A stretch of DNA of 64,000 nucleotides from Osmia lignaria lignaria (Eukaryota; Arthropoda; Insecta; Hymenoptera; Megachilidae), in contig NC_135034.1 in assembly GCF_051020975.1 (NCBI RefSeq), positions 4,402,001-4,466,000 on the forward strand. The letters are read 5' to 3'. Numbering within the stretch: the first letter of the stretch is position 1; the number at the start of each line of letters is the position of its first letter. Below, in pieces: positions 11,721-23,940 of this stretch. Both the position numbers and the translations under genes were made by a program. The notes under the pieces are model-generated. The model had not been told where the DNA came from, did not search any database, and worked only from the letters and a program-made list of their open reading frames with translations.

Positions 11721-14700
11721 TCAGCCTCGTTCAAAGGTTTGATCAAATTTCGACGGTGTACCAACGAGGAAAATCTCGTTTAAGACGACCCCTTCACTCT
11801 TCGGATAAGGGATTTCAAGTACATTTCGACGTTCGAGCTTTCGTGATTGAGAGTGTACAAGGGTTTCATATCCTACCGGTGGCTCGTTCGAGTCACGATC
11901 AGATTAACCACGATTCTACGTGGTTAAAGGGATGCGTCAGAGATCAAATTTTTCCAATAGTCGGAAAATTCCTGTTGCGACACTCGCGGAATACAAATGT
12001 CCTCTTTACAAGGAGAAGAAGCAAGAAAAGCCGGAAACGTTTTGAAAACACCTTGTACACAAGCGGCAAATAGAAGGGAGTGGTAAGCAAATAATCCAAT
12101 CAGATTCCGTCGTCCACGGGGGGAGGCTTTCACGGTCCATAGTTCTGGAGAATTCTTTCATCGGGTAAAAGAGGGAGGAGCGAAGAAGGAAGAGCCGATT
12201 CGTGGCAGCAAGAACGTCCAGGAAAAGCTCGTGTTTTTCCTTCGTTCCGGCTTTCTATGGACTTCTTCGCGAGTCCTTCTGTGTATATACCCGTTCCTTT
12301 CTTCCTTCCATTTCCGCCGTTTTCCAACCGCCTCCCAACCGTCTCGTTGCCGATCCTCTCTGCCCCCTCCTTCGTTCGTTCGCGAGATCGTAATTTCCCG
12401 TGATTAATAATCCCCTTTTCAACGCCAGCTTCCCTACCTCTTCCAAGCTGGATGCTGGCTACAGCAGGGAATAATCGATGCGCCGCTGGATGATCGCTAT
12501 CGATGCGTTCGATTATCATCCCCGAGTGTGAGAACGGTGCTCTGGAAAATCTCCTCCTTCATAGGCATTCCGTGTGCCATTTTTTATAATTAAAAAAAAT
12601 TTCATCGCGTTTCAATATATTAAGGGGTTAAAATCCAATTACGACGTCGAGGATAAGAAAAATATTCAGGCCTGAAACGTCGCCTCGACCTTATTAAGCA
12701 ACGAAAGCGGAGATCTGAAAGGCGGTGTTCGCGGCAATGAAGTTTTAAGACATGCTTCTGTCATCCGTGGCCACTTTTCCATCGGTAAAAGGGACCGGCT
12801 GCAAAGTAGAAACGAAATATGTTGGGAAAACGGCAACATTCTACAAATTAACAACGTTTCAAAGGGACCTTCTTACACGGCGAGCCTTTGAAAATGCTAG
12901 AGGGTTTGTTCATTCACGGACGACGCGTAATTAACCGAAGCCAGCTTTCTCGAAATTATGTCACTTAACCGACCAACAAGCGAGTTCACTGAAGGGATAC
13001 ACGGAGAAACTCATCGAGCGAACGAGATGTAAATGCCTCCTCCTTTTCTGTTATTCGTTGCCTTGAATTTGAATAATCTGCCGCTTGGCAAAGGATTTAC
13101 CCTGTTCTTTCTCTTGATTCCCTGCAACGTCGACTTTGAAGCCGTTCCGATTAAATAACGAAAAGATGCTTGATTTCGTGATTTCGATGCTCAACCCTTC
13201 CCAAAATTGAAATATCGGTTTTTAAATGAGGATCGCTCGCAACGCATAACGATTACATCGGTGAAACAAACAGTCATACTCGAACATCTCTGAAGCTAAC
13301 CTAATCTCGTGATCCTTTGTACCTATACACGTAGCAGTCTCTATGTACCACGTTATACCAGTTCTACGACGATGCTGACGGTGGGTCGCGAGTAAATTTT
13401 TGGATCACGTAGCACGATATAATACGTGCCAGAAATATCGATACCCCCACCCATCGTGTACGTCATTAGGTTAGGGGATGGGCGAGAGAGGTTGGCGCTA
13501 TCAGTTTTCAACGTTCAAGCGATTATGCAAATGAGCCCGTCGACAATTATTCCGAATTAAATCGAATTCTTAATCGTGACTGGAATTCTACGGACTGTAC
13601 GCGATGACTATGGCGACCATATGCAGCTGCTTCCTCGCCGAAAAATATTTCAAATTAGTATTACCGATGGCTAAACGCTGCTGCGAGCACCCCGCTTAAT
13701 CCATTCCGTCGCCCATTGTTCTATTGTTTTCTAGTCGAGAACAATACGAGCTGTGCCTAGTAATCGTTAACTAGGAGGCCGATTCGCGCTAACTCGCGTC
13801 CATTACCGCGAGAATCCGCTCGCGCATGGTCGCCAATCATCCCTGCTTGCGTTAAGCGAATTCTCCGACTTGTATATTCGATAACAACGCGTTATAGTAT
13901 GCGCAGTTGTTATTAGTTGAAAACCGAACACCCTCTCTTGGCTTGGAGAGGGCCGACGTTCGTTGAAACCGGGATTTTCAGCTTGTAATTTTGGCTACTT
14001 GACGTTTTCATTAAAACTACAAGCAAGCGAAACTGCGTCTTCGGCAGTGATTATACAGGCAAAGAAATAACAATACAGCAAATTTGATTAATTGTCTTGA
14101 ACAAAGTTGGACGCTTCCAATACGTTTTGTAATAATTATCGAATTTATCGGTCGATGCGTTAAAAGATTAAAAACGGGTTGCGGGAATTAATGGATTAAA
14201 TTGTTACCAACCAGATGAAAGGTTAAAATTCGCAAACATCAATGGTAACGGATGTTACCGTACGCGTTACCACGCTCGGAGATCGAAATTAATCGCTTTT
14301 TATTTTTTTCAAATTGTCGAGTGCGGATGAAAAGTTGAAAAAGAGGATTGATTTTTACCAAATATCCCCGAATGGTATTAAATCATCCTATAAAACGAAT
14401 TACCTCGTTCATTTATTGTAAAAAGAGAAATGAAAATATTCATTCCGAAATCATTTGTATAATTCTTCAAAGAACAAAGTTATTCTTCCCATCTCATTTA
14501 AGCACTAATCACCGTTGAAAACAATTTTCCCTCGACAAAGCTGGCTAAATCCACGACGCGATGCACTGTCCGAAATCTGCGAGTGATAATGCCAGCTAAA
14601 CAGCTCTTGAATCCCTGCCGTATAATACTTTCCACCCATTGTTCCACTCTGCTTGCGTCAAAGACCATAACTTCGCGTATCAGAGAGTACGACCAACCGC

Positions 14701-16484
14701 ACGATCGATCCACACACACACAGGTAATCCTTTCGAGGGAATGGCAAACGCGTATCAACCTCTGATACATCTTACACAAACGAGCTCATCAACCACTTTA
14801 CCTCCTCGAAATGCGAAGAGCAAATTTCGCGGCATCGCAATTCACTGGCTCCGGATAATTGTACTTGCCGAGTTTACGATACGCGCGCCTGAAAGGACAC
14901 TCTGTCTCTGATACTCCAACGACTATTAACACGAAAATCTCAGCGAGAAAATATCCTTTCCGACAAAGCAAATATTCCTATAGCCGATATCATCCTCGGC
15001 GACCGTTTAACGACTCGACCGGATGAACCGTAAACGGTGCGGTATGAAAACGGCCCCGTAATAATTGGCCGTTTCGACTAGCACGCACTTAACGGGCTGA
15101 ACGTTATGTAAATTCCACGATCATACGCCGTGATAGAGGTGAAATGAACGTGGACGCGTGCCTCGGTAGCCAGTCGATCTAATGGCTTAAGCCGTTTACA
15201 CGTCGTTGGTCAGACACGTAGGGGCCAACGTTCATCTAGAAACAGCGGAAAGGCTGATACGTTTCGATAGCCAGGTATCGTGGAAACGAGCCATCCAAGA
15301 GGATCATCGAACCGCGATTTGCATTTTGCACACGCCTGGCAATCTTTGCGGATATAAAATCGATAGGTATCGAGGGGAATAGCTGATCGGCAAGCGCGCA
15401 TTGTTCTTTTCATGAAAAATAACGAAAAGCTGAGGAAATGGGACGATTTTCCTGCATCAGAGAAACTGTCCACACGGTTCGAACGTTAAGGATGCTAATT
15501 TCTTTCTTTCGAAACAGGACGCTTCGTTTCTGAAACAGTATCGTCCGAGGGATATTAACGATTCCTGACGCGATCTCCGCGTCGTGTTTCAGGAAAATTT
15601 ACGCGATCCTCGACGCTTCTGTCCGATGCTATTATACGATCGTTTACGATGGAAACTAGCTACGGAAGTGGCGTAGAAACGAGCAATCGAGGACATTCAG
15701 CAGCGCAATCTGCACTCCGCATGCATACAGAAGTTGTCGTGAAATCCTGGCCGGATGGAGATCTAAGTTTCGTCAGGCTACGCGCTCTGAGTTTCGAGAT
15801 AATATTCTCATCAGAGTAATAATTACCGCGATTCCTACGTGCCACGTTACCTAAATATTCCCGTATTAACCGAGCTAATCCAACCACTCTACAGACATCG
15901 CACGCTTCCTTCCATCAAACTTCATCGAAACTATCGTAATTCCGATACCGTTCGTGAACAGAGAATAAGTAATCAGTAGTAGTTTGGGTCAACGAAAGAG
16001 TGCTTCCTCAGTGACGCGGATATTCGTCTTATCTCTGGATGAACGATTATATACGTACCGCATGCCGTATCCTGTCCTCGGTACAAGCTTCGAGACAGTT
16101 GGAAACTCGATCTTTTTCTGTCAAGAACTTTCCACGGGTTCGACTGCAATTTCAGTCCGCGAAACGAGTTTCCTACCCTCAGCCATCACCTCCCTATAGA
16201 TCTTCATCGAGTTGTCTGGCCTCGGTTCGATGAAACCCATACTGGAAACCCTAATAGAATTTCGTAACAGTGCACCGTGTATGTATGCAAATCGTGGACC
16301 GACGCTGTTCAATAGCGACCCCTCCTCGATCCTCCATTCCCGATTCGTCTATATTCGCTAGCCTCCGCCCGGCTAACAACCCTTTCTCCATTTTATTTAA
16401 CGTCGTACAACAAATATCGACACTTTTATCCGCGATTCGCCGTCTAATCGAGGTATATTGATTTTTCTTCAATTTTTTTGACAG
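11721..16484. other. Noncoding stretch with isolated splice-like sites
   Basis: I recognise no gene. A short (CA)n tract sits at about 14709-14719 and forms CACACAG|GTAATC at 14722. Good minus-strand acceptors end at about 13006 (TCCGTGTATCCCTTCAG) and 15430 (CGTCCCATTTCCTCAG), and a plus-strand one ends at 15517 (TTCTTTCTTTCGAAACAG). Each is followed by a short open frame but no convincing donor. Confidence 0.5.
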
Positions 16485-16737
16485 CGATAAAGGGGAAGTT
16501 TGAAAACAAAATCCTGCTATCGTGTTCTCGCCTCATTTTGCAAACGTTTTACTTGAAAATGGAAGCAGAATTGGAAACGAGCGAACGCGTCTCGAATAGC
16601 TCGGCCATCTTTCTGCAGAAGAGAAACGAAGAATCGTGTCGCGACCCTGCGATCCGACGATTTATAAATCCGCCCGAAGGAAGCGTTCCGGTCGACGGTG
16701 ATCGTTTACATAGCCCGAAAATGATTCCCAGGGCGAG
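16485..16737 (+). CDS. Candidate 253-bp exon, unknown product
   Basis: Plus-strand acceptor TTCTTCAATTTTTTTGACAG is followed by a frame open for 83 codons plus two bases at each end, up to a fair donor GCGAG|GTAGAT. The stop TAG lies just inside that donor, so splicing would remove it. The frame includes AAAATGG at about 16557-16563, a favourable insect start context, giving MEAELETSERVSNSS. No family is recognised. A second open frame at 16809-17114, not in phase with this one, ends at a donor CAA|GTATGT. Convergent minus-strand signals in the same region make the strand uncertain. Confidence 0.22.
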
Positions 16738-17223
16738 GTAGATCGAACACCGGGACGATTTATATTATTATATCGAATCCACGGTGCCGAGGAAAAATCC
16801 ATTTCGACGTGCAGTCTTTCCGGACGATTTCGAGACCTTCGCGGGAATCTGCGAGTCCGAACGGCGTCGATCTGACGGATGGCGTCGATAGATCGACTCG
16901 TTCGGCACACGGCCGAGCCCCAAAGCCCGTCCTCGAATTGCCTGCGAAACGAATCTACGCGGGGAAAAAAATAGATTCAACCGAAGAAGACGTGGAGAGA
17001 AGAGGAAGGAGGATGGAAACGACAAGCGAAAAGTCGAGCTGTCAATTGAACGAATGGGGAGCCAGTCTGGCAAATTCCTTATCTGAGAAATACACGAAAA
17101 TCTTGCTCGTACAAGTATGTAAGTGAGGTATTCCAATTTTTTTACTTCTCACAGTTCTGAAGGAGACAGATACTGCCTTTAGTATCAGAAGAATCTTTAG
17201 AGTGCCTTGACGCTACAACTACC

Positions 17224-17246
17224 AAACCAGTCAAAATGACTGGTTT
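17224..17246. repeat. Perfect 10-bp hairpin with 3-base loop
   Basis: AAACCAGTCA (17224-17233) pairs exactly with TGACTGGTTT (17237-17246) around an AAA loop, followed by more T residues. As RNA on the plus strand it would resemble a terminator-type stem followed by U residues, but that has no established meaning in an insect. It may be part of a dispersed repeat. Confidence 0.85.
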
Positions 17247-18870
17247 TTAGTTTCTTATTTAAATTTATAAATTTTATCGAGGTATTTTTGTTAAAATATA
17301 CGCTTTCATTCTTTGTTTATTTACTTTTCTAAATTATTTTCAACTGAGAAATAAGAATGCATTAAACGTGGGTAGTTCTAGTATTAAGGAGCCCGAAAGA
17401 ATCTCCGTGTAAACAAGGAAGCTAGGAATAAAACACGCGCGCCATTGACGCTCGATAATTTCCCATTTCCCAAAGTGAATCCCATAAACAGTTTAAAGAG
17501 CTCGTAAGAGTTCTAGCCAAAGGTACTCTTGCTACAGCTACATCTTTCAACCACTCCACCGCGATGCCTTTTATTCTTGTTTATTCGTTAAAGTTCGCAA
17601 AAGCAGAGTTTATCGACGCAAAGGGAGAAAGATAAACAAAAGGGAAGCATAAAAATAGAGGCTATTCCTGATGCGATTCATCGCTGGTAAAGGAAGTTTA
17701 GCAATCAAAGTAGATTGTCCTGATAACATTAATCCTGCGATAAATCGTGTTCAGATTTCTGTAGCGGTTCGATATCCCTGTGAACAAGAAGTTCCCAGTG
17801 AATGAACGGATATCGAGGAAGGATCAAAGACGCGGTAATCTCTCGTAGGGATTATATGAAACTTATGCTTATGGTTGGAGTTACCGGGCTGAACTTTCGA
17901 CAGGAATTTACCAAAGACATCATAAAGGATTCATGAGCAACGACGAGCCAAAGTCTTCGAGGATTGTTCAGGTATCGTGAAGGCATGGGTTGCGGAACAC
18001 CCATGGAGGATGTTCAAAGTGCCAACTACCCCTATTGAATTTTCACAATGTGTATCTCAGAGGTAAGCAAACTTTTTTAGACATCCTGTAGCGTAGAAAA
18101 TTTCCTCCTTTGCGAAGCGCAAGTAAAAGCATCCGTTGAAGAAATACCGCAGCACCGAGCAGGACGGCAATAAAAATCCTCGCGGTGAAATCACGAATGA
18201 AGTGCTCGTTTATTTTCCTCTCGATGGGAATCGCCTGGAGCCGGGTCAACGAGCAACGAGATGCGGCGAAGCACGGCCAGACGTAAAAAGAGTCGACGAA
18301 TAGGGAGGAAAATTGAAATCCAGGCTCGAGACGCGGGCACGCAACCTGTCTCGACTTCGTCCCGAAAGGAGCTTAAAAAAATAAGAGTACTCTACAGGAG
18401 AAGACAGATTGCGTTTATGAAACGATCGATGGAAGAGGGTTTATGTAACCCAGAAAGGAATAACAATTGCTTTTCTTTTTTTTTTCCTCGCAACGGAAAA
18501 AGCATCGCGCGTTATTTTGATATTCCGCGAGCGAAAAATCGACGAAAAGTACGAACAAGAGTATAAGGTTGGGAAGAGGGAATACAAGGAGGAGCGATTG
18601 CGGGAGGGTAAGTTGAAAATTAACTGGAAAAGAGCGGACCGCTCTACGGGATCGTGAAGAAGCGGCTTTCACGTGGCTTTAAGGTACAAGCTAGTGGAAC
18701 AAGGGTCAACGAGGCATTCAGCTTCATCCGTGTTCCCGCAGCAAACTGCGCCGGATGAAATTAAATCATAGCGAAAGAAAGCAAGAAGGGATCTTCAAAC
18801 TAGATACTAGCTTGCGGGTCGAACTGAATGCCGAATGCTGGATTTATTGGATGCGATGAACCAACGAACG

Positions 18871-18910
18871 AACGAGAGCCTATGAAAACGTACGAGAGTC
18901 TATGAAAACG
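18871..18910. repeat. Two tandem copies of a 20-bp unit
   Basis: 18871-18890 and 18891-18910 are the same 20-bp sequence except for two bases. Each contains CGAGAG and ends CTATGAAAACG or TCTATGAAAACG. This is a small local duplication with no coding sign. Confidence 0.9.
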
Positions 18911-19011
18911 ATTTTTTGAATAAGCATGCGAAGAACGAATGCCGGTTGAAATATTGCGAGCCACTTATCTGGTATTTCATTTCTGTGATCACAAGAATGG
19001 ATTACGTTTAC

Positions 19012-19041
19012 TGGCTTAAAAGGTCACGTGTAACATAGTAA
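19012..19041 (-). CDS. Candidate 30-bp microexon
   Basis: Minus-strand acceptor TTTTGCTGTCCGTTCCACTTTCAG is very good. It is followed by 30 bases and a moderate donor GCCA|GTAAAC. One frame is open, reading YYVTRDLLS after a single carried base; the other two hit stops. It lies downstream, on the minus strand, of the two-exon candidate at 19599-19838, but that frame ends in a stop before reaching here, so the two would have to belong to different isoforms or transcripts. Confidence 0.22.
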
Positions 19042-19598
19042 CTGAAAGTGGAACGGACAGCAAAAGAAGGCTGCAGAAACTTCAAGTCCGGCATAACGAA
19101 GGAAAAGTCTCGTAAACGAATGAAACTTTCCATCCTTCGGGCGGAGTTGAAGTTCCAGCAAGAGAAATCTAACACGACTCAGCCTCGAGGAAGAATACAA
19201 CCAAATACCTCTTTCACTGATTACCTCATCGTTTTTCTCTCCGGACAATTGAAAAAAAAAGATAAGGGAAACCTTCAATTTCAAAACTGACCGCTTTGTA
19301 TCGGATTATCCTTTCGGAAGGAAAGTAAAACTGAAAGGATTAAATTCGATAAGGTCGAACCGAGGACAGGTTTCCTAGTGTTTCATCGACGATACGTGCT
19401 ACGGTTTAAACGGCGATCTATGAAAGGTGAATGCGACAGGGGAGAGGGAGCTTGAAGCGAGCTGAAAAGTGGCGAAGAGTAGATAAGAAGAAAAGAGGAA
19501 GAGCGTCGGAAAGTGGCAAAGTCGAAAATAAACTGGAAAAGGGACGAAAGGTAGGTGATGGAGGTTGAAGAAAAGAAAGAAGGGGCCAAGTGGGCTGA

Positions 19599-19740
19599 CT
19601 AGCTTGCTTGGATACTACGTGCCGCTAGCTCTCGTGTATGTACTTTTCTGGGACGAGCAGACCCGTTGATAAGATATTGAGGTTCCACGAGTGGCTTCCG
19701 GTGCTGGCTCATCTGTGACGGAACACGAGCGAAGACCCTA
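19599..19740 (-). CDS. Candidate last exon of a two-exon minus-strand unit
   Basis: The acceptor CTCCTCGTCTTCTTTTCAG is one of the best in the window. Of the three frames only one stays open, for 46 codons to a TAG at 19599-19601, and it needs two carried bases. The upstream exon (19789-19838) ends with exactly two bases (AG) in its own open frame, so the junction codon is AG+T, serine. The peptide after the junction starts RVFARVPSQMSQHRKP and ends ARSIQAS. It is basic, lacks cysteine and matches no family I know. No AATAAA is obvious close downstream. Confidence 0.33.
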
Positions 19741-19788
19741 CTGAAAAGAAGACGAGGAGCAAAGGAGAATAACGAAGAGAGGTTTCAC
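19741..19788 (-). other. Candidate 48-nt intron
   Basis: On the minus strand this runs GTGAAACC... to ...CTTCTTTTCAG, almost pure pyrimidine after the first ten bases. Splicing it removes an in-frame TGA that spans the donor and joins two open frames in phase. At 48 nt it is near the lower limit for insect introns, which is the main reason for doubt. Confidence 0.3.
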
Positions 19789-19838
19789 CTCGAGGCAACC
19801 GCTTCTTCTATTGTATAATCGAGAAGGTAACTGAAGGT
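19789..19838 (-). CDS. Candidate upstream exon of the two-exon minus-strand unit
   Basis: Fifty bases between an acceptor (CATTTCTATCGCAG, ending at 19839) and a donor GAG|GTGAAA. The open frame reads TFSYLLDYTIEEAVAS plus two bases, an amphipathic segment, and joins the 19599-19740 exon in phase. The same frame is open upstream to an ATG at 20019-20021 (peptide MFIIQKQANHNC.., about 78 codons in all), so the true 5' boundary could be an earlier acceptor (for example ATTCTTGCAG near 19904) or a start codon. No protein family recognised. Confidence 0.3.
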
Positions 19839-21000
19839 CTGCGATAGAAATGCGAGCATTTCAAAAGGGATTAGGACGTACGGATAAGAGCGGACCGATC
19901 CTGCAAGAATTTTCGGCGTTGGTCTGACCGGGTCACGGGGTGGTATCAACCCCTTGTCACGTGTAATATTGGCTAGTACTCTGTGGCAATTGTGGTTTGC
20001 TTGTTTCTGTATGATAAACATATAAACTTGAACAAATTTTCCACGAGTAATATCTCATTGTAGGATATCACGAGTGATTAATTAAAAAGAAATCATTAAT
20101 GAGAAGCAGAGACGATTAGAGTAATGGAAAATATTTATCTCGGCGAACGGTTTCTTAATCAACTTCAGAGCCCGATAACCTCGATTAATCTTGGAGAGTA
20201 AGGGCAGAGAAGAGAAGAAAAAGGAATCTGGGTGAAGAGCGCAACGCGCGAAATCAACGAAGCCCGACCGAACAACGACAGATCGATTCGTTGAAATAAA
20301 GGCGGGCCGGGGTGGTTCGCGCTCAGGAATTAATTCCCAGACTCATTAAAGTAATTAAAACCGTTGGATGCGCGGCGGAGAAAGACAGCGGATAAGGAGA
20401 GATCAGAAACAGTAATGAAGGAGGCTCGGAAGAAGGTGGCGAGCAGAAGAATAGAGGGATACTGAACAGAAACAGACACTTTCAGGGGCGCCTCTATTTA
20501 GAAGTTTGTATCGAAGTCAACAATGAAGGAAACAATAAATTTCCTGGCAAACAGAAATTCTCGAAACTTTTTCACTCGATTAAATTACTAATCTACTTCG
20601 GTAACAAGGAATAGAATTAATCGATGGTAATATGTACTTGGAAACAAATGAAATTAAATTAAGTCCCTCTACAAAAGGGGAGTATATGATAAAGTACCAA
20701 AAATCATAGACAGAAGGTGAGAGAAATAAGCAGAAATTCTCTGAAGAAAAAAGGGGACAGAGTTTGATCGACCAGCAACCCAGACGTAAAGCTGAAAAGT
20801 TTGGGGTTGCTCACCCCTTTAGTACATCAAAGTCCATGGGGTGAGAGGTCTCGAGGCACTGGCATCTTAATAGCCCCCTTCCCTTGTTGGTTCTTTCGTT
20901 AGACGAGGGTGAAACTGGGTCGCGGACCTTAGACTGAATTAATACCGCCGAAGAAGAGCACGAGGGATGGTTTGAGGGATGAGGAGGATCGACATTAAAA

Positions 21001-21339
21001 ATGACAGGTGACCGATTCACCTGTAATGATTCTTTTATCAAAATTAAACCGCCAACAAGAATAAAATTTTATGGAAAAAGAATTCTCCTAGATGTTGTAC
21101 TAATATATCCAAGTCATCTTTATGCGCTTGGAAAAAGATACCGGACGCTTTTCCACGACAATTTTCCAAGCATCTGGGATTACCATATATACTTGCTGCG
21201 AAGCACCGGTGTGTATGCTCTCCACGTTACTGCCACTGTCACTGACTGTATACATTTTTCAGCCTGGCTACAACTATCTTTATTACCTGCGAACCTTACC
21301 GAGAAAGAAAGTCAACGCAGCGTGCTCGTCCAACGATGA
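21001..21339 (+). CDS. Small open reading frame of 112 codons with a good start context
   Basis: Plus-strand ATG at 21001 sits in ATTAAAAATGA, a favourable insect context, and opens 112 codons to TGA. The first half is poorer in CpG than its surroundings, as coding DNA could be. The peptide begins MTGDRFTCNDSFIKIK and contains YPSHLYALGKRYRTLF. No signal peptide, domain or family is recognised. A second frame (21122-21355, MRLEKDTGRF..) overlaps it, and there a good acceptor (GTATACATTTTTCAG, ending 21263) precedes the open segment PGYNYLYYLRTLPRKK to a TAA at 21353. At most one of the two frames is likely real. Confidence 0.28.
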   Translation: MTGDRFTCNDSFIKIKPPTRIKFYGKRILLDVVLIYPSHLYALGKRYRTLFHDNFPSIWDYHIYLLRSTGVYALHVTATVTDCIHFSAWLQLSLLPANLTEKESQRSVLVQR

Positions 21340-22864
21340 ATTACGCGTTAAATAACACCGTGTGTCATACGTCGGGGAAATAATAAGTATGCGCGAACCG
21401 CTAAACTCCAACATAAGTAACATAATGCAATTAACCCTAAAATGGCAACGAAATGATATGAATCTTTGCAACATGCGCCTCTGAATGTGCTGCCTCGTCG
21501 AGATTAGCGCTGATAGACTCGCGCGATGTCTTTTCCTTCCCGATTCGCAGATTTCCTCTTCATCGGAGCTATCTATCTTCGAAACTGCTCCAACCTGGTA
21601 ATCTAAAGTGCCAAAGGCCAGCGATAAACGCGAGCTCGTCTAAAATGCGAAACCTGCTGCCGAACCACATCAGATACCCACCATTTTTCCCGCTACTCGA
21701 ACGCTATCGGTCGCACCTTCGACCATCCTAACGCCTATCTCGCAACTTGTTCCATGTTTGATTTATGGTACCAAGATAAACGATATAGACACCTTCTAAA
21801 GTATTTCCATAAATTATTACTCTTTGTCTCGGCATCGGGATGAAAGTTTCAAAGGAAAACACTGTGAAATTGTACGCAACGTAAGGAAAGGAAAATTTTC
21901 GATGCATTAGTAGAATTACCCGGATTGCACTTTTGACTTCGATCCAAACACTTCGGCCGGCGAGCTGACCGCTTTGTAATTTCTCAATGTGGAACACTGG
22001 AAATCCGGCAAATCGTGCTCGCTCGATCCGAATTCATTGTCCCGAGATCTCGGCCATATTTCCATTCCCTTAATGCGGACAGCCTAGCCGTTTCGATTCA
22101 AAGCCCGGAATTTTAGACGAGCCACTATAGCTGTATGATAAATAAACGATCCATGGAACGTGGCAAGATGAAAAAGCGAAAATCCCCGGAGCGTTCTTCG
22201 TCACGTTTTCGACTGATTGAACATCGGCCTGTACCCGATAACGAGAAAGATTTCCTTTCGAGCAGAAGAACGGAAAACCGTTCGCCACGGGGATGGTCAC
22301 TTTGGCCAGCGAATTTCCGGTGTCGAACCACGCTCGTTTTTCGAACCTCGTTTACCGCCACATCAGCTGCCAACTTTCCCTTAACCGAAACCGAGGAAAA
22401 TACCAGAGACTAGAAATACCACGATAACCGCTCGGATCGGTATCTTTTCGAGACAATTTTAACCTTCGAGTCGCGCTGGCTGAATCTACACACGGATTAA
22501 AATAACCCACTCAAATTTTCAAACGACAGACTTTCGTTTGTGGCGAGGGAAAAAATCTCTGAAATACGTTTGATCGAAATAACGAAACGCGAAACGGAGT
22601 GAATAATACGAGAATATCGTGAATATTCAGAACGAATAGCGATATAAGCTGAATTGAAAACGATGGAGAAAGGTTGGAGAATTTTCCATATTAAACAACA
22701 ATTACCATTTGACAAGAAAAATTGAAATTTTTAAAAGAAGATTGAAAGTGAAGGGCAAGCTAGACGTCGTAGGTTCTTCGTGTCTTTGACAAAAGACATT
22801 TCCTACGGGACGTGATTAATTCCCGTAACGGGATAGAACGGAAACCGACTTTTCTTTTGGCAGA

Positions 22865-23071
22865 GGCTCGTCGAGTCGTTCGCGACATTTCGGCTTCTTT
22901 TCGGAAATTCCGTTTGCCAGCGACACACGAGCCAGTCGTTCCTCCATCTGCCCCTTCGTGATTCCAGGGAATCGGGTGTTGGCGGTCTTCCAGGGTCGCC
23001 CTTATCCCGAATACGTCGTTAAAAGGATTCACGAGCCTTTGCCCGGACGATAACAAGTTCCAACAGACCAG
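22865..23071 (+). other. GC-richer block open on both strands with splice-like edges
   Basis: A plus-strand acceptor CTTTTCTTTTGGCAG ends at 22864 and a donor CCAG|GTAATA starts at 23072, but the best plus frame meets a TAA about 20 bases before the donor. The minus strand has a 115-codon frame (22760-23107) containing RLVNPFNDVFGIRATLED with no clear splice sites. Coding on either strand is possible; I cannot choose. Confidence 0.2.
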
Positions 23072-23142
23072 GTAATATGAAAACGATTCGTGTTCGCATG
23101 GTAGCAACTGATACGTGTGGCTACGTCAATGTACATTTTCAG

Positions 23143-23170
23143 AGACATATCAACCAGCATAAGCGATATC
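23143..23170 (+). CDS. Candidate 28-bp microexon
   Basis: Plus-strand acceptor AATGTACATTTTCAG is followed by 28 bases and a donor ATC|GTGAGTTC. Two frames are open (RHINQHKRY or DISTSISDI). The donor has the full GTGAGT but a C at the last exon base. It lies about 70 bases after the donor-like CCAG|GTAATA at 23072, giving a possible 71-nt intron from 23072 to 23142. Evidence is splice signals only. Confidence 0.22.
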
Positions 23171-23914
23171 GTGAGTTCAAGATTTTAATAAAAATTGAAA
23201 AGCAACAGCATTTTTCTCTCGCACGCATCCAATTTAATTTTTTCTAGCGATTTTTCTCGCCCATCGGCATCCTTAATTGTATCCAAATTCAATTACCCTG
23301 CGAACCTGGGGTAATGCAATTTCATGCGGTAATACGATCCCGTGTAATTGCGATCGCATTTATGACGACATAAATTAGGGACAGATTAATTAAATTGCTT
23401 TTTAAACTTTCCCGTTAACGGCTATCTTGCCTGCGATGCTTGTTCACATTAATTGCTTAAAACGCTGCCCCGTTCCTTTGATACAAAATGTATTTAATAT
23501 TAAAAATACAATAAACAACCCTTTGAAGATGGGCTAGAAGAGGAAAATTTAATCTGAAACACTTTGTTCCGTTCGTAACGTAATAAATAACCTTTTAGAG
23601 ATAAATGAAAAGTAAATTTTCAACTGAAACACTCTTCGTGCCTTCGACGTAAAAACGTTTAACATTAGGAATTTTCCTATGAAGGAAAATTTGAACAGAA
23701 ACATACGGGCAAATCGTAAATATCACGTGAGAGGAATAAAATCGAGATAAGGAAAGGGGAACAATATCAACGTCTCGTAGTTTCACCATTTTCTCACCAG
23801 ATCGCTAAACAAATGGTTCAGAACGAGTCCAAGCGAATGCAACGCGCGATAAAGAAGCTCGAATACAATTTTCCACGAGCGGAAAACTTTTCGAATCTCA
23901 TTCTTGCGTTCGAT

Positions 23915-23940
23915 AAAAAAAAAAAAAAAAGGGGGAAAAA
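23915..23940. repeat. A16-G5-A5 homopolymer cluster
   Basis: Sixteen A, five G and five A in direct succession. Confidence 0.95.

Noticed and set aside
15791..15814. Second CTGATGA..GAAA arrangement on the minus strand
   Set aside because: Stem II has only two adjacent pairs and there is no stem III or cleavage triplet in place; one such chance match is expected in the window.
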